Shown here one piece after another: positions 52,906 to 61,479 of a stretch of DNA of 64,000 bases. Below the pieces are notes generated by a model. The model made no database searches and was not told the DNA's origin. It worked only from the letters and a program-made list of their open reading frames with translations. Position 1 is the stretch's first letter, and each line of letters opens with the position of its first letter. This stretch comes from Streptomyces cellostaticus. Lineage in GTDB: Bacteria > Actinomycetota > Actinomycetes > Streptomycetales > Streptomycetaceae. Position numbers and translations under genes: made by a program. The stretch covers positions 124,001 to 188,000 of the forward strand of contig NZ_JALLIN010000005.1 in the NCBI RefSeq assembly GCF_023630175.1. Direction: 5' to 3'.

Positions 52906-54420
52906 ATGACAGCACTCGACCTCAGCAGCCCCGTGGCCGTCGTCGGCACCGGCACCATGGGCCAGGGCATCGCCCAGGTCGCGTTGGTGGCCGGCCACCC
53001 CGTGCGGCTCTACGACGCCCTGCCCGGGCGGGCCCGGGAGGCGGCCGACGCGATCGGCGCCCGCCTCGACCGGCTCGTGGCGAAGGACCGGCTCACCGCC
53101 GCCGACCGGGACGCGGCCCGTGCCCGGCTCACGCCCGCGGAGAGCCTGGCCGAGCTGGCCGACTGCGCGCTGGTCGTGGAGGCCGTCCTGGAGCGGCTCG
53201 ACGTCAAGCAGCGGCTCTTCGGCGAGCTGGAGGACGTCGTCTCCGAGGACTGTCTGCTCGCCACCAACACCTCGTCCCTGTCCGTGACGGCCATCGGAGG
53301 CGCCCTGCGCAGCCCCGGCCGCTTCGTGGGCCTGCACTTCTTCAACCCGGCCCCGCTGCTGCCGCTGGTCGAGGTCGTCTCCGGGTTCGCCACCGACGTC
53401 ACGTCGGCCACGCGCGCCTACGAGACCGCGCGTGCCTGGGGCAAGACGCCGGTGGCCTGCGCGGACACCCCCGGATTCATCGTCAACCGCATCGCCCGGC
53501 CGTTCTACGCCGAGGCGTTCGCGGTGTACGAGGCCCAGGCCGCCGACCCCGCGACCATCGACGCCGTCCTGCGTGAGAGCGGCGGCTTCCGGATGGGCGC
53601 GTTCGAGCTGACCGACCTGATCGGGCAGGACGTCAACGAGTCCGTCACCCACTCGGTCTGGCAGTCCTTCTTCCAGGACGTCCGTTTCACGCCCTCGCTC
53701 GCCCAGCGCCGCCTCGTGGAGTCCGGCCGCCTCGGCCGCAAGGCGGGGCACGGCTGGTACGACCACGCGGAGGGCGCCGAGCGCCCCGAGCCGCACACCG
53801 CCGAGAAGCGGCGGCCGCCCGCCCACGTCACCGCCGAGGGCGGACTCGGCCCCGCCGCCGAACTGCTCCCCCTGATCCGCGAGGCGGGCATCCAGGTCCG
53901 CGAGGAGGACGAGGACCACGGCACCCGCCTGGTGCTGCCGAGCGGCGGCCAACTGGTGCTCGCCGACGGCCAGACGTCCGTGGAGTTCCGTGACGTGGTC
54001 TACTTCGACCTCGCCCTGGACTACCGCCGGGCCACCCGCATCGCCCTGTCCGCCTCCCAGGACACCTCGCCGGCCACCCTCGCCGAGGCCGTCGGCCTGT
54101 TCCAGGCGCTCGGCAAGGACGTCAGCGTCATCGGCGACGTCCCCGGCATGATCGTCGCCCGCACGGTCGCGCGGATCATCGACCTCGCCCACGACGCCGT
54201 CGCCAAGGGCGTGGCCACCGAGGAGGACGTCGACACCGCGATGCGCCTGGGCGTCAACTACCCGCTGGGGCCCTTCGAGTGGAGCCGCGGGCTCGGCCAC
54301 GGCTGGGCCTACGACCTCCTGGACGACCTGCACCTGCGCGACCCCTCCGGCCGGTACGCGCCGTCCCTCGCGCTGTACCGCCACGCGTACGCCACCGACA
54401 AGCGGGAGGGGACCCCATGA
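52906..54420 (+). CDS. paaH: 3-hydroxyacyl-CoA dehydrogenase (PaaH type)
   Basis: A 504-residue NAD-dependent dehydrogenase. Rossmann start VAVVGTGTMGQGIAQVALVA; catalytic His in GLHFFNPAPLLPLVEVV; CADTPGFIVNRIARPF. Two C-terminal 3HCDH domains (about 185-285 and 405-500), the second opening with GDVPGMIVARTVARI, typical of PaaH. Stop overlaps the TetR start (ATGA). ATG at 52906 with GGGAGGA upstream. Confidence 0.95.
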   Translation: MTALDLSSPVAVVGTGTMGQGIAQVALVAGHPVRLYDALPGRAREAADAIGARLDRLVAKDRLTAADRDAARARLTPAESLAELADCALVVEAVLERLDVKQRLFGELEDVVSEDCLLATNTSSLSVTAIGGALRSPGRFVGLHFFNPAPLLPLVEVVSGFATDVTSATRAYETARAWGKTPVACADTPGFIVNRIARPFYAEAFAVYEAQAADPATIDAVLRESGGFRMGAFELTDLIGQDVNESVTHSVWQSFFQDVRFTPSLAQRRLVESGRLGRKAGHGWYDHAEGAERPEPHTAEKRRPPAHVTAEGGLGPAAELLPLIREAGIQVREEDEDHGTRLVLPSGGQLVLADGQTSVEFRDVVYFDLALDYRRATRIALSASQDTSPATLAEAVGLFQALGKDVSVIGDVPGMIVARTVARIIDLAHDAVAKGVATEEDVDTAMRLGVNYPLGPFEWSRGLGHGWAYDLLDDLHLRDPSGRYAPSLALYRHAYATDKREGTP

Positions 54421-55004
54421 CCACCGCCAGGCGCGACACGTACACCCCCGAGACGCTGCTCTCGGTCGCCGTGCAGGTCTTCAACGAGCGCGGCTACGAC
54501 GGCACCTCCATGGAGCACCTCTCCCGGGCCGCCGGTATCTCCAAGTCCTCGATCTACCACCACGTCAGCGGCAAGGAGGAGCTGCTGCGGCGGGCCGTCA
54601 GCCGGGCGCTGGACGGGCTGTTCGGGATCCTCGAGGAGGAGCCCGCGCGCGAGGGGCGGTCCGCCGACCGGCTCGAGTACGTCGTGCGGCGCATGGTCGA
54701 GGTGCTCATAGCCGAGCTGCCCTACGTGACGCTGCTGCTGCGGGTGCGCGGCAACACCGAGACCGAGCGCTGGGCGCTGGAGCGGCGCCGCGACTTCGAC
54801 CACCGGGTCGCCGCCCTGCTGCAGGCCGCGGCCGCCGACGGGGACGTACGCGGTGACGTGGAGGTGCGGCTGGCCACCCGTCTGGTCTTCGGGATGATCA
54901 ACTCCGTCGTGGAGTGGTACCGGCCCGACAGCCGGGGCGTCAGCGGCCGCGAGGTGGCCGACGCGGTGGTCCGCCTCGCCTTCTCGGGCCTGCGGCAGGA
55001 CTGA
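54417..55004 (+). CDS. paaR: TetR-family regulator (PaaR-like)
   Basis: A 195-residue TetR protein. HTH at 10-55 (VAVQVFNERGYDGTSMEHLS, RAAGISKSSIYHHVSGKEEL), C-terminal TetR ligand domain. Translationally coupled to paaH. Its neighbour site ACCGAACGATCGGT is a good operator; the ligand would be an aromatic acyl-CoA. Named by context. Confidence 0.85.
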   Translation: MTTARRDTYTPETLLSVAVQVFNERGYDGTSMEHLSRAAGISKSSIYHHVSGKEELLRRAVSRALDGLFGILEEEPAREGRSADRLEYVVRRMVEVLIAELPYVTLLLRVRGNTETERWALERRRDFDHRVAALLQAAAADGDVRGDVEVRLATRLVFGMINSVVEWYRPDSRGVSGREVADAVVRLAFSGLRQD

Positions 55005-55051
55005 GCCCGCCGCTCCCGCCCCGGATCCGCCCCCCCCGGCGCGTTTGGTGG

Positions 55052-55549
55052 TCAGGCCTCCGGCTCCGTGTCCTCCTCCTCGAAGACCAGCAGTGTGCGG
55101 GTGCTGAGCACCTCGGGGATCGACTGGAGCCGGGTGAGCACCAGCTCCCGCAGCGTCCTGTTGTCGGGCGTGTGCACCAGCAGCAGGACATCGAAGTCGC
55201 CGCCCACCAGGGCGATGTGCGAGGCGCCCGGCAGTTGTCTGAGCTGCTCCCGGACCGTGCGCCAGGTGTTCTGGACGATCTTCAGCGTGATGTACGCGGA
55301 GGTGCCGTGCCCCGCGCGTTCGTGGTCCACGCGGGCGCTGAACCCCCTGATCACCCCGTCGTCGATCAGCCGGTTGATGCGCGCGTAGGCGTTGGCGCGC
55401 GAGACGTGGACGCGCTCGGCGACGGACCGTATGGAGGCACGGCCGTCCGCCTGCAGGATCTTCAGGATGTCCTGGTCGATCGCGTCCAGCGGGCGGGCCG
55501 GCGGGGCGGCGTCGTCCCGCGGCCCGTCGGCCATTTGTTCAGCTCCCAT
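55052..55549 (-). CDS. bkdR: Lrp/AsnC-family regulator (BkdR-like)
   Basis: A 165-residue Lrp-type regulator: HTH at 25-70 (QDILKILQADGRASIRSVAE, RVHVSRANAYARINRLIDDG) and a C-terminal RAM effector domain (LVGGDFDVLLLVHTPDN). Divergent from bkdABC, as BkdR is elsewhere. Start 55549 is taken (ATG); the ATG at 55534 with GGGAG 8 bases upstream is an alternative. Confidence 0.88.
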   Translation of the reverse strand: MGAEQMADGPRDDAAPPARPLDAIDQDILKILQADGRASIRSVAERVHVSRANAYARINRLIDDGVIRGFSARVDHERAGHGTSAYITLKIVQNTWRTVREQLRQLPGASHIALVGGDFDVLLLVHTPDNRTLRELVLTRLQSIPEVLSTRTLLVFEEEDTEPEA

Positions 55550-55576
55550 GTCCCCCCGCATCACCGTCGTGGACGT

Positions 55577-55621
55577 CCTGCATTCATTGCAGGCTGTGGA
55601 GAACCGTTTGTCCACAGCCTG
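55577..55621. promoter_or_regulatory. Palindromes between bkdR and bkdA (Lrp-type operator candidate)
   Basis: CCTGCATTCATTGCAGG (55577-55593) has 6-bp arms around a 5-base centre, a form used by Lrp-type proteins. Overlapping it, CAGGCTGTGGA (55590-55600) and TCCACAGCCTG (55611-55621) form an 11-bp hairpin containing a DnaA box (TTGTCCACA, 55608-55616). Confidence 0.6.
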
Positions 55622-55650
55622 CCGGGGCCTGTAGCCAAAATGTGCCGGCG

Positions 55651-55664
55651 ACCGAACAATCGGT
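55651..55664. promoter_or_regulatory. TetR-type operator upstream of bkdA
   Basis: ACCGAACAATCGGT, with the same arms as the paa operator (13 of 14 bases match 52836-52849). It lies 61 bases before the bkdA start, consistent with control of bkd by the same TetR protein. Confidence 0.6.
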
Positions 55665-55724
55665 AGGTGAGGCGGGTCACAGCCGACGCGCCTCCCGTAG
55701 CCGCTCCCACGAGGAGGTGCCGTC

Positions 55725-56870
55725 ATGACGGTCATGGAGCAGCGGGGCGCGTACCGGCCATCGCCGCCGCCCGCCTGGCAGCCCCGTATGGACCCCGCGC
55801 CGCTGCTGCCCGACGCCGAGCCGTATCGCGTCCTCGGCACCGAGGCGGCCGCGAAGGCCGACCCGGACCTGCTGCGCCGGCTGTACGCACAACTGGTGCG
55901 CGGCCGCCGCTACAACACCCAGGCCACCGCGCTGACCAAGCAGGGCCGCCTCGCCGTCTACCCCTCCAGCACCGGCCAGGAGGCCTGCGAGGTCGCCGCC
56001 GCCCTGGCCCTGGAGGAGCGCGACTGGCTGTTCCCCAGCTACCGCGACACCCTCGCCGTCGTCGCCCGGGGCGTGGACCCGGTCGAGGTGCTCACGCTGC
56101 TGCGCGGCGACTGGCACAACGGCTACGACCCCCGGGCCCACCGGGTGGCCCCGCTGAGCACCCCGCTGGCCACCCAGCTCCCGCACGCCGTCGGTCTCGC
56201 GCACGCCGCCCGCCTCAAGGGCGACGACGTGGTCGCGCTGGCCATGGTCGGCGACGGCGGCACCAGCGAGGGCGACTTCCACGAGGCGCTGAACTTCGCG
56301 GCCGTCTGGCAGGCGCCGGTGGTCTTCCTGGTGCAGAACAACGGCTTCGCCATCTCCGTCCCGCTGGCCAAGCAGACCGCCGCGCCCTCGCTGGCCCACA
56401 AGGCCGTCGGCTACGGCATGCCGGGCAGGCTGGTCGACGGCAACGACGCGGCCGCCGTGCACGAGGTCCTCGGCGACGCCGTGCGGCAGGCCCGGGCGGG
56501 TGGCGGACCGACCCTGGTGGAGGCGGTGACCTACCGCATCGACGCGCACACCAACGCCGACGACGCCACCCGCTACCGCGGCGACTCCGAGGTCGAGGCC
56601 TGGCGGGCGCACGACCCGGTCAAGCTCCTGGAGCGGGAACTCACCACGCGTGGCCTGCTCGACGAGGCCGGTCTCGAGGCCGCCCGGCGCGACGCCGAGG
56701 AGATGGCCGCCGACCTGCGGGAACGCATGAACCAGGACCCCGAGCTCAATCCCATGGACCTCTTCGACCACGTCTACGCCGAGACCACCTCGCAACTGCG
56801 CGAACAGCGCGCCCAACTGCGCGCCGAGCTCGAGGCCGAGCAGGACGGCCAGGAAGGCGACCTTCGATGA
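55725..56870 (+). CDS. bkdA: Branched-chain 2-oxoacid dehydrogenase E1 alpha
   Basis: A 381-residue thiamine diphosphate enzyme subunit. AVYPSSTGQEACEVAAAL, PSYRDTLAVVARGVDP, and the ThDP-binding GDGGTSEGDFHEALNFAAVW. With BkdB and BkdC it converts branched 2-oxoacids to acyl-CoAs that prime branched fatty acids and polyketides. ATG at 55725, GAGGAGG upstream; stop overlaps bkdB. Confidence 0.95.
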   Translation: MTVMEQRGAYRPSPPPAWQPRMDPAPLLPDAEPYRVLGTEAAAKADPDLLRRLYAQLVRGRRYNTQATALTKQGRLAVYPSSTGQEACEVAAALALEERDWLFPSYRDTLAVVARGVDPVEVLTLLRGDWHNGYDPRAHRVAPLSTPLATQLPHAVGLAHAARLKGDDVVALAMVGDGGTSEGDFHEALNFAAVWQAPVVFLVQNNGFAISVPLAKQTAAPSLAHKAVGYGMPGRLVDGNDAAAVHEVLGDAVRQARAGGGPTLVEAVTYRIDAHTNADDATRYRGDSEVEAWRAHDPVKLLERELTTRGLLDEAGLEAARRDAEEMAADLRERMNQDPELNPMDLFDHVYAETTSQLREQRAQLRAELEAEQDGQEGDLR

Positions 56871-57871
56871 CCACCGTCGCCGTCAAGCCCGCCACCATGG
56901 CGCAGGCCCTCACGCGCGCGATGCGCGACGCGATGGCCGCCGACTCCGGCGTGCACGTGCTGGGAGAGGACGTCGGCACCCTCGGCGGGGTGTTCCGGGT
57001 CACCGACGGGCTCGCCAAGGAGTTCGGCGAGGACCGCTGCACCGACACCCCGCTCGCCGAGGCCGGCATCCTCGGCACCGCCGTCGGCATGGCCATGTAC
57101 GGCCTGCGCCCGGTGGTGGAGATGCAGTTCGACGCCTTCGCCTACCCGGCGTTCGAGCAGCTGATCAGCCATGTCTCCCGGATGCGCAACCGCACGCGCG
57201 GCCGGATGCCCCTGCCGATCACCGTCCGCGTGCCCTACGGCGGCGGCATCGGCGGCGTCGAGCACCACAGCGACTCCTCCGAGGCCTACTACATGGCCAC
57301 GCCGGGCCTGCACGTCGTCACCCCGGCCACGGTCGCCGACGCCTACGGGCTGCTGCGCCAGGCCATCGCCTCCGACGACCCGGTCGTGTTCCTGGAGCCC
57401 AAGCGGCTGTACTGGTCGAAGGACTCCTGGAACCCCGAGCAGCCCACCGAGGTGGAGCCGATCGGCCGTGCGGTGGTCCGGCGGCCCGGCACCAGCGCGA
57501 CGCTCATCACCTACGGTCCGTCCCTGCCGGTCTGCCTGGAGGCCGCGGAGGCCGCCCGGGCGGAGGGCTGGGACCTGGAGGTCCTCGACCTGCGCTCCCT
57601 GGTGCCGTTCGACGACGAGACGGTCTGCGCCGCCGTGCGGCGCACCGGACGCGCCGTCGTCGTGCACGAGGCGACCGGGTTCGGCGGTCCCGGCGGCGAG
57701 ATCGCGGCCCGTGTCACCGAGCGCTGCTTCCACCACCTGGAGGCCCCGGTACTGCGGGTGACCGGCTTCGACCTCCCCTATCCGCCGCCCATGCTGGAGC
57801 GGCACCACCTGCCCGGCGTCGACCGCATCCTGGACGCCGTGGCCCGCCTGCAGTGGGAGGCCGAGGGCTGA
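56867..57871 (+). CDS. bkdB: Branched-chain 2-oxoacid dehydrogenase E1 beta
   Basis: A 334-residue transketolase-type subunit: VLGEDVGTLGGVFRVTDGLA, TPLAEAGILGTAVGMAMYGL, VRVPYGGGIGGVEHHSDSSE. Forms the alpha2-beta2 E1 with BkdA. ATG at 56867 overlaps bkdA; stop overlaps bkdC (TGATG). Standard length. Confidence 0.95.
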   Translation: MTTVAVKPATMAQALTRAMRDAMAADSGVHVLGEDVGTLGGVFRVTDGLAKEFGEDRCTDTPLAEAGILGTAVGMAMYGLRPVVEMQFDAFAYPAFEQLISHVSRMRNRTRGRMPLPITVRVPYGGGIGGVEHHSDSSEAYYMATPGLHVVTPATVADAYGLLRQAIASDDPVVFLEPKRLYWSKDSWNPEQPTEVEPIGRAVVRRPGTSATLITYGPSLPVCLEAAEAARAEGWDLEVLDLRSLVPFDDETVCAAVRRTGRAVVVHEATGFGGPGGEIAARVTERCFHHLEAPVLRVTGFDLPYPPPMLERHHLPGVDRILDAVARLQWEAEG

Positions 57872-59178
57872 TGGCACAGGTGCTGGAGTTCAAGCTGCCC
57901 GACCTCGGCGAGGGGCTCACCGAGGCGGAGATCGTCCGCTGGCTGGTACGGGTCGGTGACGTCGTCGCCATCGACCAGCCGGTCGTGGAGGTCGAGACGG
58001 CCAAGGCGATGGTCGAGGTCCCCTGCCCCTACGGCGGCGTGGTCACCGCCCGCTTCGGTGAGGAGGGGACCGAACTGCCCGTCGGCGCGCCACTGCTGAC
58101 GGTCGCGGTGGGACCCGTGACGGCCGGCGAGGACGCCGGCTCGGGGAACGTCCTGGTGGGCTACGGCACCTCCGAGGCCCCGGCCCGACGGCGCAGGGTG
58201 CGCGCGGCCGGCGCGAACGGGCGGGTGCAGCAGGACGTTCAGGCGGCGCCCGCGCCCGCCTCCGCTCCCGTGTCCGACTCCGGTCCCGTGCCGGCCGGCG
58301 GCCCGGTACCCGTGATCTCCCCGCTGGTGCGCAGGCTCGCCCGGGACGGCGGCCTCGACCTGCGGGAGCTGTCCGGTTCGGGGCCCGAAGGGCTGATCCT
58401 GCGCGCCGACGTCGAGAACGCCCTGCGCGCCAAGGACGCTCCGGCCCCCGTGCCGGCGGAGCCGGCCGCCCGGGGTTCCGCTGCCCGTGACGGACTCCGC
58501 GTCCCCCTCAAGGGCGTGCGCGGTGCCGTCGCCGACAAGCTCTCCCGCAGCCGCCGGGAGATCCCGGACGCCACCTGCTGGGTCGACGCGGACGCGACGG
58601 AACTGATGCGCGCGCGTGCCGCGATGAACGCCGCGGGAGGACCGAAGGTCTCCCTGCTGGCGCTCCTCGCCCGGATCTGCGTCGCCGCGCTCGCCCGTCA
58701 CCCCGAGCTGAACTCCTACGTCGACACCGAGGCCCGTGAGGTCGTCCGACTGGAGCAGGTCCACGTCGGGTTCGCGGCCCAGACCGAACGCGGGCTGGTC
58801 GTCCCGGTCGTGCGGGACGCCCACACGCGCGACGCCGAGTCGCTGACCGCGGAGTTCGCCCGGCTCACCGAGGCCGCCCGGACCGGCACCCTCACCCCCG
58901 GGGAACTGACCGGCGGCACCTTCACATTGAACAACTACGGCGTCTTCGGCGTGGACGGCTCCACGCCGATCATCAACCACCCCGAGGCGGCCATGCTCGG
59001 TGTGGGGCGGATCGTGCCCAAGCCGTGGGTGCACGAGGGCGAACTGGCCGTGCGCCAGGTCGTGCAGCTCTCCCTCACCTTCGACCACCGGGTGTGCGAC
59101 GGCGGCGCGGCGGGCGGTTTCCTCCGGTACGTGGCGGACTGCGTGGAACAGCCGGCGGTGCTGCTGCGCACCCTGTGA
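57871..59178 (+). CDS. bkdC: Branched-chain 2-oxoacid dehydrogenase E2 (dihydrolipoamide acyltransferase)
   Basis: A 435-residue E2. Lipoyl domain 1-80 with the lipoylated Lys in VEVETAKAMVEVP; a peripheral-subunit-binding domain near 150-185 (ISPLVRRLARDGGLDLRELS); and the acyltransferase domain with catalytic LTFDHRVCDGGAAGGFL near 410. Single lipoyl domain. No E3 gene here, so the shared E3 must serve. Confidence 0.95.
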   Translation: MAQVLEFKLPDLGEGLTEAEIVRWLVRVGDVVAIDQPVVEVETAKAMVEVPCPYGGVVTARFGEEGTELPVGAPLLTVAVGPVTAGEDAGSGNVLVGYGTSEAPARRRRVRAAGANGRVQQDVQAAPAPASAPVSDSGPVPAGGPVPVISPLVRRLARDGGLDLRELSGSGPEGLILRADVENALRAKDAPAPVPAEPAARGSAARDGLRVPLKGVRGAVADKLSRSRREIPDATCWVDADATELMRARAAMNAAGGPKVSLLALLARICVAALARHPELNSYVDTEAREVVRLEQVHVGFAAQTERGLVVPVVRDAHTRDAESLTAEFARLTEAARTGTLTPGELTGGTFTLNNYGVFGVDGSTPIINHPEAAMLGVGRIVPKPWVHEGELAVRQVVQLSLTFDHRVCDGGAAGGFLRYVADCVEQPAVLLRTL

Positions 59179-59224
59179 CCCACGCCCGCTCCATGCGGAG
59201 GACCCGAGAGGACATACTCGGGGG

Positions 59225-60127
59225 GTGACCGAGAACGCCCCCGCCGCACCCGGGACCGCCGCGCCGTACGACGCCGTCGTGCTGGCCGGCGGTGCCGCCC
59301 GGCGGCTCGGCGGCGCCGACAAGCCGGCGGTGCGGGTCGGTGGCCGGGCGCTGCTCGACCGGGTGCTCACGGCCTGCTCCGGCGCCGCCACGACCGTCGT
59401 CGTCGCCGGAGCCCGGCCGACCGCCCGCCCGGTGCGCTGGGCGCGCGAGGAACCGTCCGGCGGCGGCCCCGTCGCCGCGCTGGAGGCCGGGCTGCGGCTG
59501 ACCGGTTCTGCGTACACCGCGGTCCTCTCCGCCGACCTGCCGTTCCTCCGGGCGGCCACGCTGGAACGGCTGCTGGCGGCCCTGCGGGACAGCGGCGCCG
59601 ATGGCGCGCTGCTCACCGACGCCGAGGGCCGCGACCAGCCGCTCGTGGCCGCCTACCGCACCGCCGCGCTGCGCCGTGAACTGGCCGCCCTGGCCGCCGC
59701 GCACGGCGGCCTCACCGGGCTGCCCCTGCGCCGGCTCACCGGCGCCCTCCGGCTCACCCGCGTCCCGGACCCGCTCGCCTCCTTCGACTGCGACACCTGG
59801 GACGACATCGCCGACGCCAGGGCACGCATCAGGGAGCATGGGCACGTGTTGGATGAATGGATCTCCGCAGTCAAGGACGAGCTGGGCATCGACCTGGACG
59901 TCGACACCGGTCTCCTGCTCGACCTAGCCCGCGACGCCGCGCACGGCGTGGCCCGCCCGGCCGCGCCGCTGACCACCTTCCTCGTCGGATACGCCGCGGC
60001 CCGGGCCGAGGGCGGCCCCGAGGCCGTCGCCGAGGCCGCCCGCAAGGCCGCCGCGCTGGCGCGGCGCTGGGCGGAGGAGAACGGCGGGGACGACACCGGT
60101 GGCGCGCCCGCGCCGGGCTCCCGATGA
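59225..60127 (+). CDS. mobA: MobA-like NTP transferase fused to DUF6457
   Basis: A 300-residue protein. Residues 15-200 are MobA-like: VVLAGGAARRLGGADKPAVR and VLSADLPFLRAATLERLL fit the nucleotidyltransferase that makes molybdopterin guanine dinucleotide. Residues 210-295 (LDEWISAVKDELGIDLDVDT, GLLLDLARDAAHGVARPAAP) match DUF6457. GTG at 59225. Stop overlaps moeA. Confidence 0.88.
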   Translation: MTENAPAAPGTAAPYDAVVLAGGAARRLGGADKPAVRVGGRALLDRVLTACSGAATTVVVAGARPTARPVRWAREEPSGGGPVAALEAGLRLTGSAYTAVLSADLPFLRAATLERLLAALRDSGADGALLTDAEGRDQPLVAAYRTAALRRELAALAAAHGGLTGLPLRRLTGALRLTRVPDPLASFDCDTWDDIADARARIREHGHVLDEWISAVKDELGIDLDVDTGLLLDLARDAAHGVARPAAPLTTFLVGYAAARAEGGPEAVAEAARKAAALARRWAEENGGDDTGGAPAPGSR

Positions 60128-61476
60128 CCCCCGCCACCCGGGCCGGAGCGCCCGCCGAGGACAGCGACGACCTCGACGTCGAGGAGGCCCTGGCCCTCGT
60201 GAGGGAACCCAAGGACACCGCCGCGTCCGCGCCCGCCCCGGCCGAGGCACCCGGCGAACGGCGGTACGAGCGGCACCGGGCCACCCCCTGGCCCCGGGCC
60301 CGGGAGATCGCCGCCCGCGCCGCCCGCTCGGGCAGCCGCCGTACCCCCGTCTCCGTGCCGCTTGCCGAGTCCCTCGGACTGGTCCTCGCCGCCCCGCTCG
60401 ACGCGCTCACCGACCTGCCCTCCTTCGACAGCTCCGCGATGGACGGCTGGGCGGTCGCCGGACCCGGCCCCTGGGCGGTGCGGGAACAGGGCGTGCTCGC
60501 CGGCCACGCACGGCCCGAGCCGCTCACCGACGGCGAGGCGGTCCGCATCGCCACCGGCGCGCGCGTCCCGTCCGGCACCACCGCCGTGCTGCGCACCGAG
60601 CACGGCCGCGCGGACGCCCAGGGACGACTGCACCCGACCCGCGAGATGCACCACGGCCAGGACATCCGGCCCCGCGGGCAGGAGTGCCGCAACGGTGATC
60701 AACTGCTCCCGGTCGGCACCCTCGTCACCCCCGCCGTGCTGGGTCTGGCGGCGGCCGCCGGATACGACACCGTCACGGCCGTCGCCCGCCCCCGTGTCGA
60801 AGTGCTCGTCCTGGGCGACGAGTTGCTCACCGGGGGACGTCCCCACGACGGACTGGTCCGGGACGCGCTCGGCCCCATGCTGCCGCCCTGGCTGCGCGCG
60901 ATGGGCGCCGATGTCATCGGCGTACGGCGACTGGGAGACGACGCCAAGGCCCTGCACAAGGCGCTCAGCGGCTCCCGGGCCGACCTCGTCGTCACCACGG
61001 GCGGAACCGCCGCCGGCCCCGTCGACCATGTCCACCCCACCCTGGAGCGCATGGGCGCCGACCTCCTCGTCGACGGAGTCAAGGTGCGCCCCGGCCACCC
61101 CATGCTGCTGGCCCGCACCAAGGAGAACCAGCACCTCGTCGGCCTGCCCGGCAACCCCCTCGCGGCCGTCTCCGGCCTGCTCACGCTGGCCGAGCCGCTG
61201 CTGCGCACCCTCGCCGCCCGCCCGGCCCCGGAGCCGTACACGCTGGCGCTCGGCGAGGCGGTGCACGGGCACCCCCACGACACCCGGCTCGTCCCCGTGG
61301 TGCTGCGCGGGGACCGTGCCGTGCCGCTGCACTACAACGGCCCGGCCATGCTGCGCGGGATCGCCGCCGCGGACGCGATGGCGGTCGTGCCACCGGGCGG
61401 GGCACAGCGGGGGGAGGAGACGGAGCTGCTGGACCTGCCATGGGCGGCAGCCGGAATCGAGGTGTGTTTCACGTGA
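60124..61476 (+). CDS. moeA: Molybdopterin molybdenumtransferase MoeA
   Basis: A 450-residue MoeA. Inserts molybdate into adenylylated molybdopterin. LPSFDSSAMDGWAVAG, IATGARVPSGTTAVLRTE, VVTTGGTAAGPVDHVHPTLE, GLPGNPLAAVSGLLTLAEPL are hallmark stretches. About 50 extra N-terminal residues are low-complexity. ATG at 60124 overlaps mobA. The stop codon lies in a parS site and overlaps the next gene (GTGA). Confidence 0.94.
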   Translation: MTPATRAGAPAEDSDDLDVEEALALVREPKDTAASAPAPAEAPGERRYERHRATPWPRAREIAARAARSGSRRTPVSVPLAESLGLVLAAPLDALTDLPSFDSSAMDGWAVAGPGPWAVREQGVLAGHARPEPLTDGEAVRIATGARVPSGTTAVLRTEHGRADAQGRLHPTREMHHGQDIRPRGQECRNGDQLLPVGTLVTPAVLGLAAAAGYDTVTAVARPRVEVLVLGDELLTGGRPHDGLVRDALGPMLPPWLRAMGADVIGVRRLGDDAKALHKALSGSRADLVVTTGGTAAGPVDHVHPTLERMGADLLVDGVKVRPGHPMLLARTKENQHLVGLPGNPLAAVSGLLTLAEPLLRTLAARPAPEPYTLALGEAVHGHPHDTRLVPVVLRGDRAVPLHYNGPAMLRGIAAADAMAVVPPGGAQRGEETELLDLPWAAAGIEVCFT

Positions 61477-61479
61477 AAC
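61466..61479. promoter_or_regulatory. parS site spanning moeA stop and channel start
   Basis: GTTTCACGTGAAAC, a perfect parS core. It contains the GTG start codon (61473-61475) of the potassium channel gene and the TGA of moeA, so the sequence is constrained by both coding and ParB binding. The second parS of the window after 23088-23101. Confidence 0.92.
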
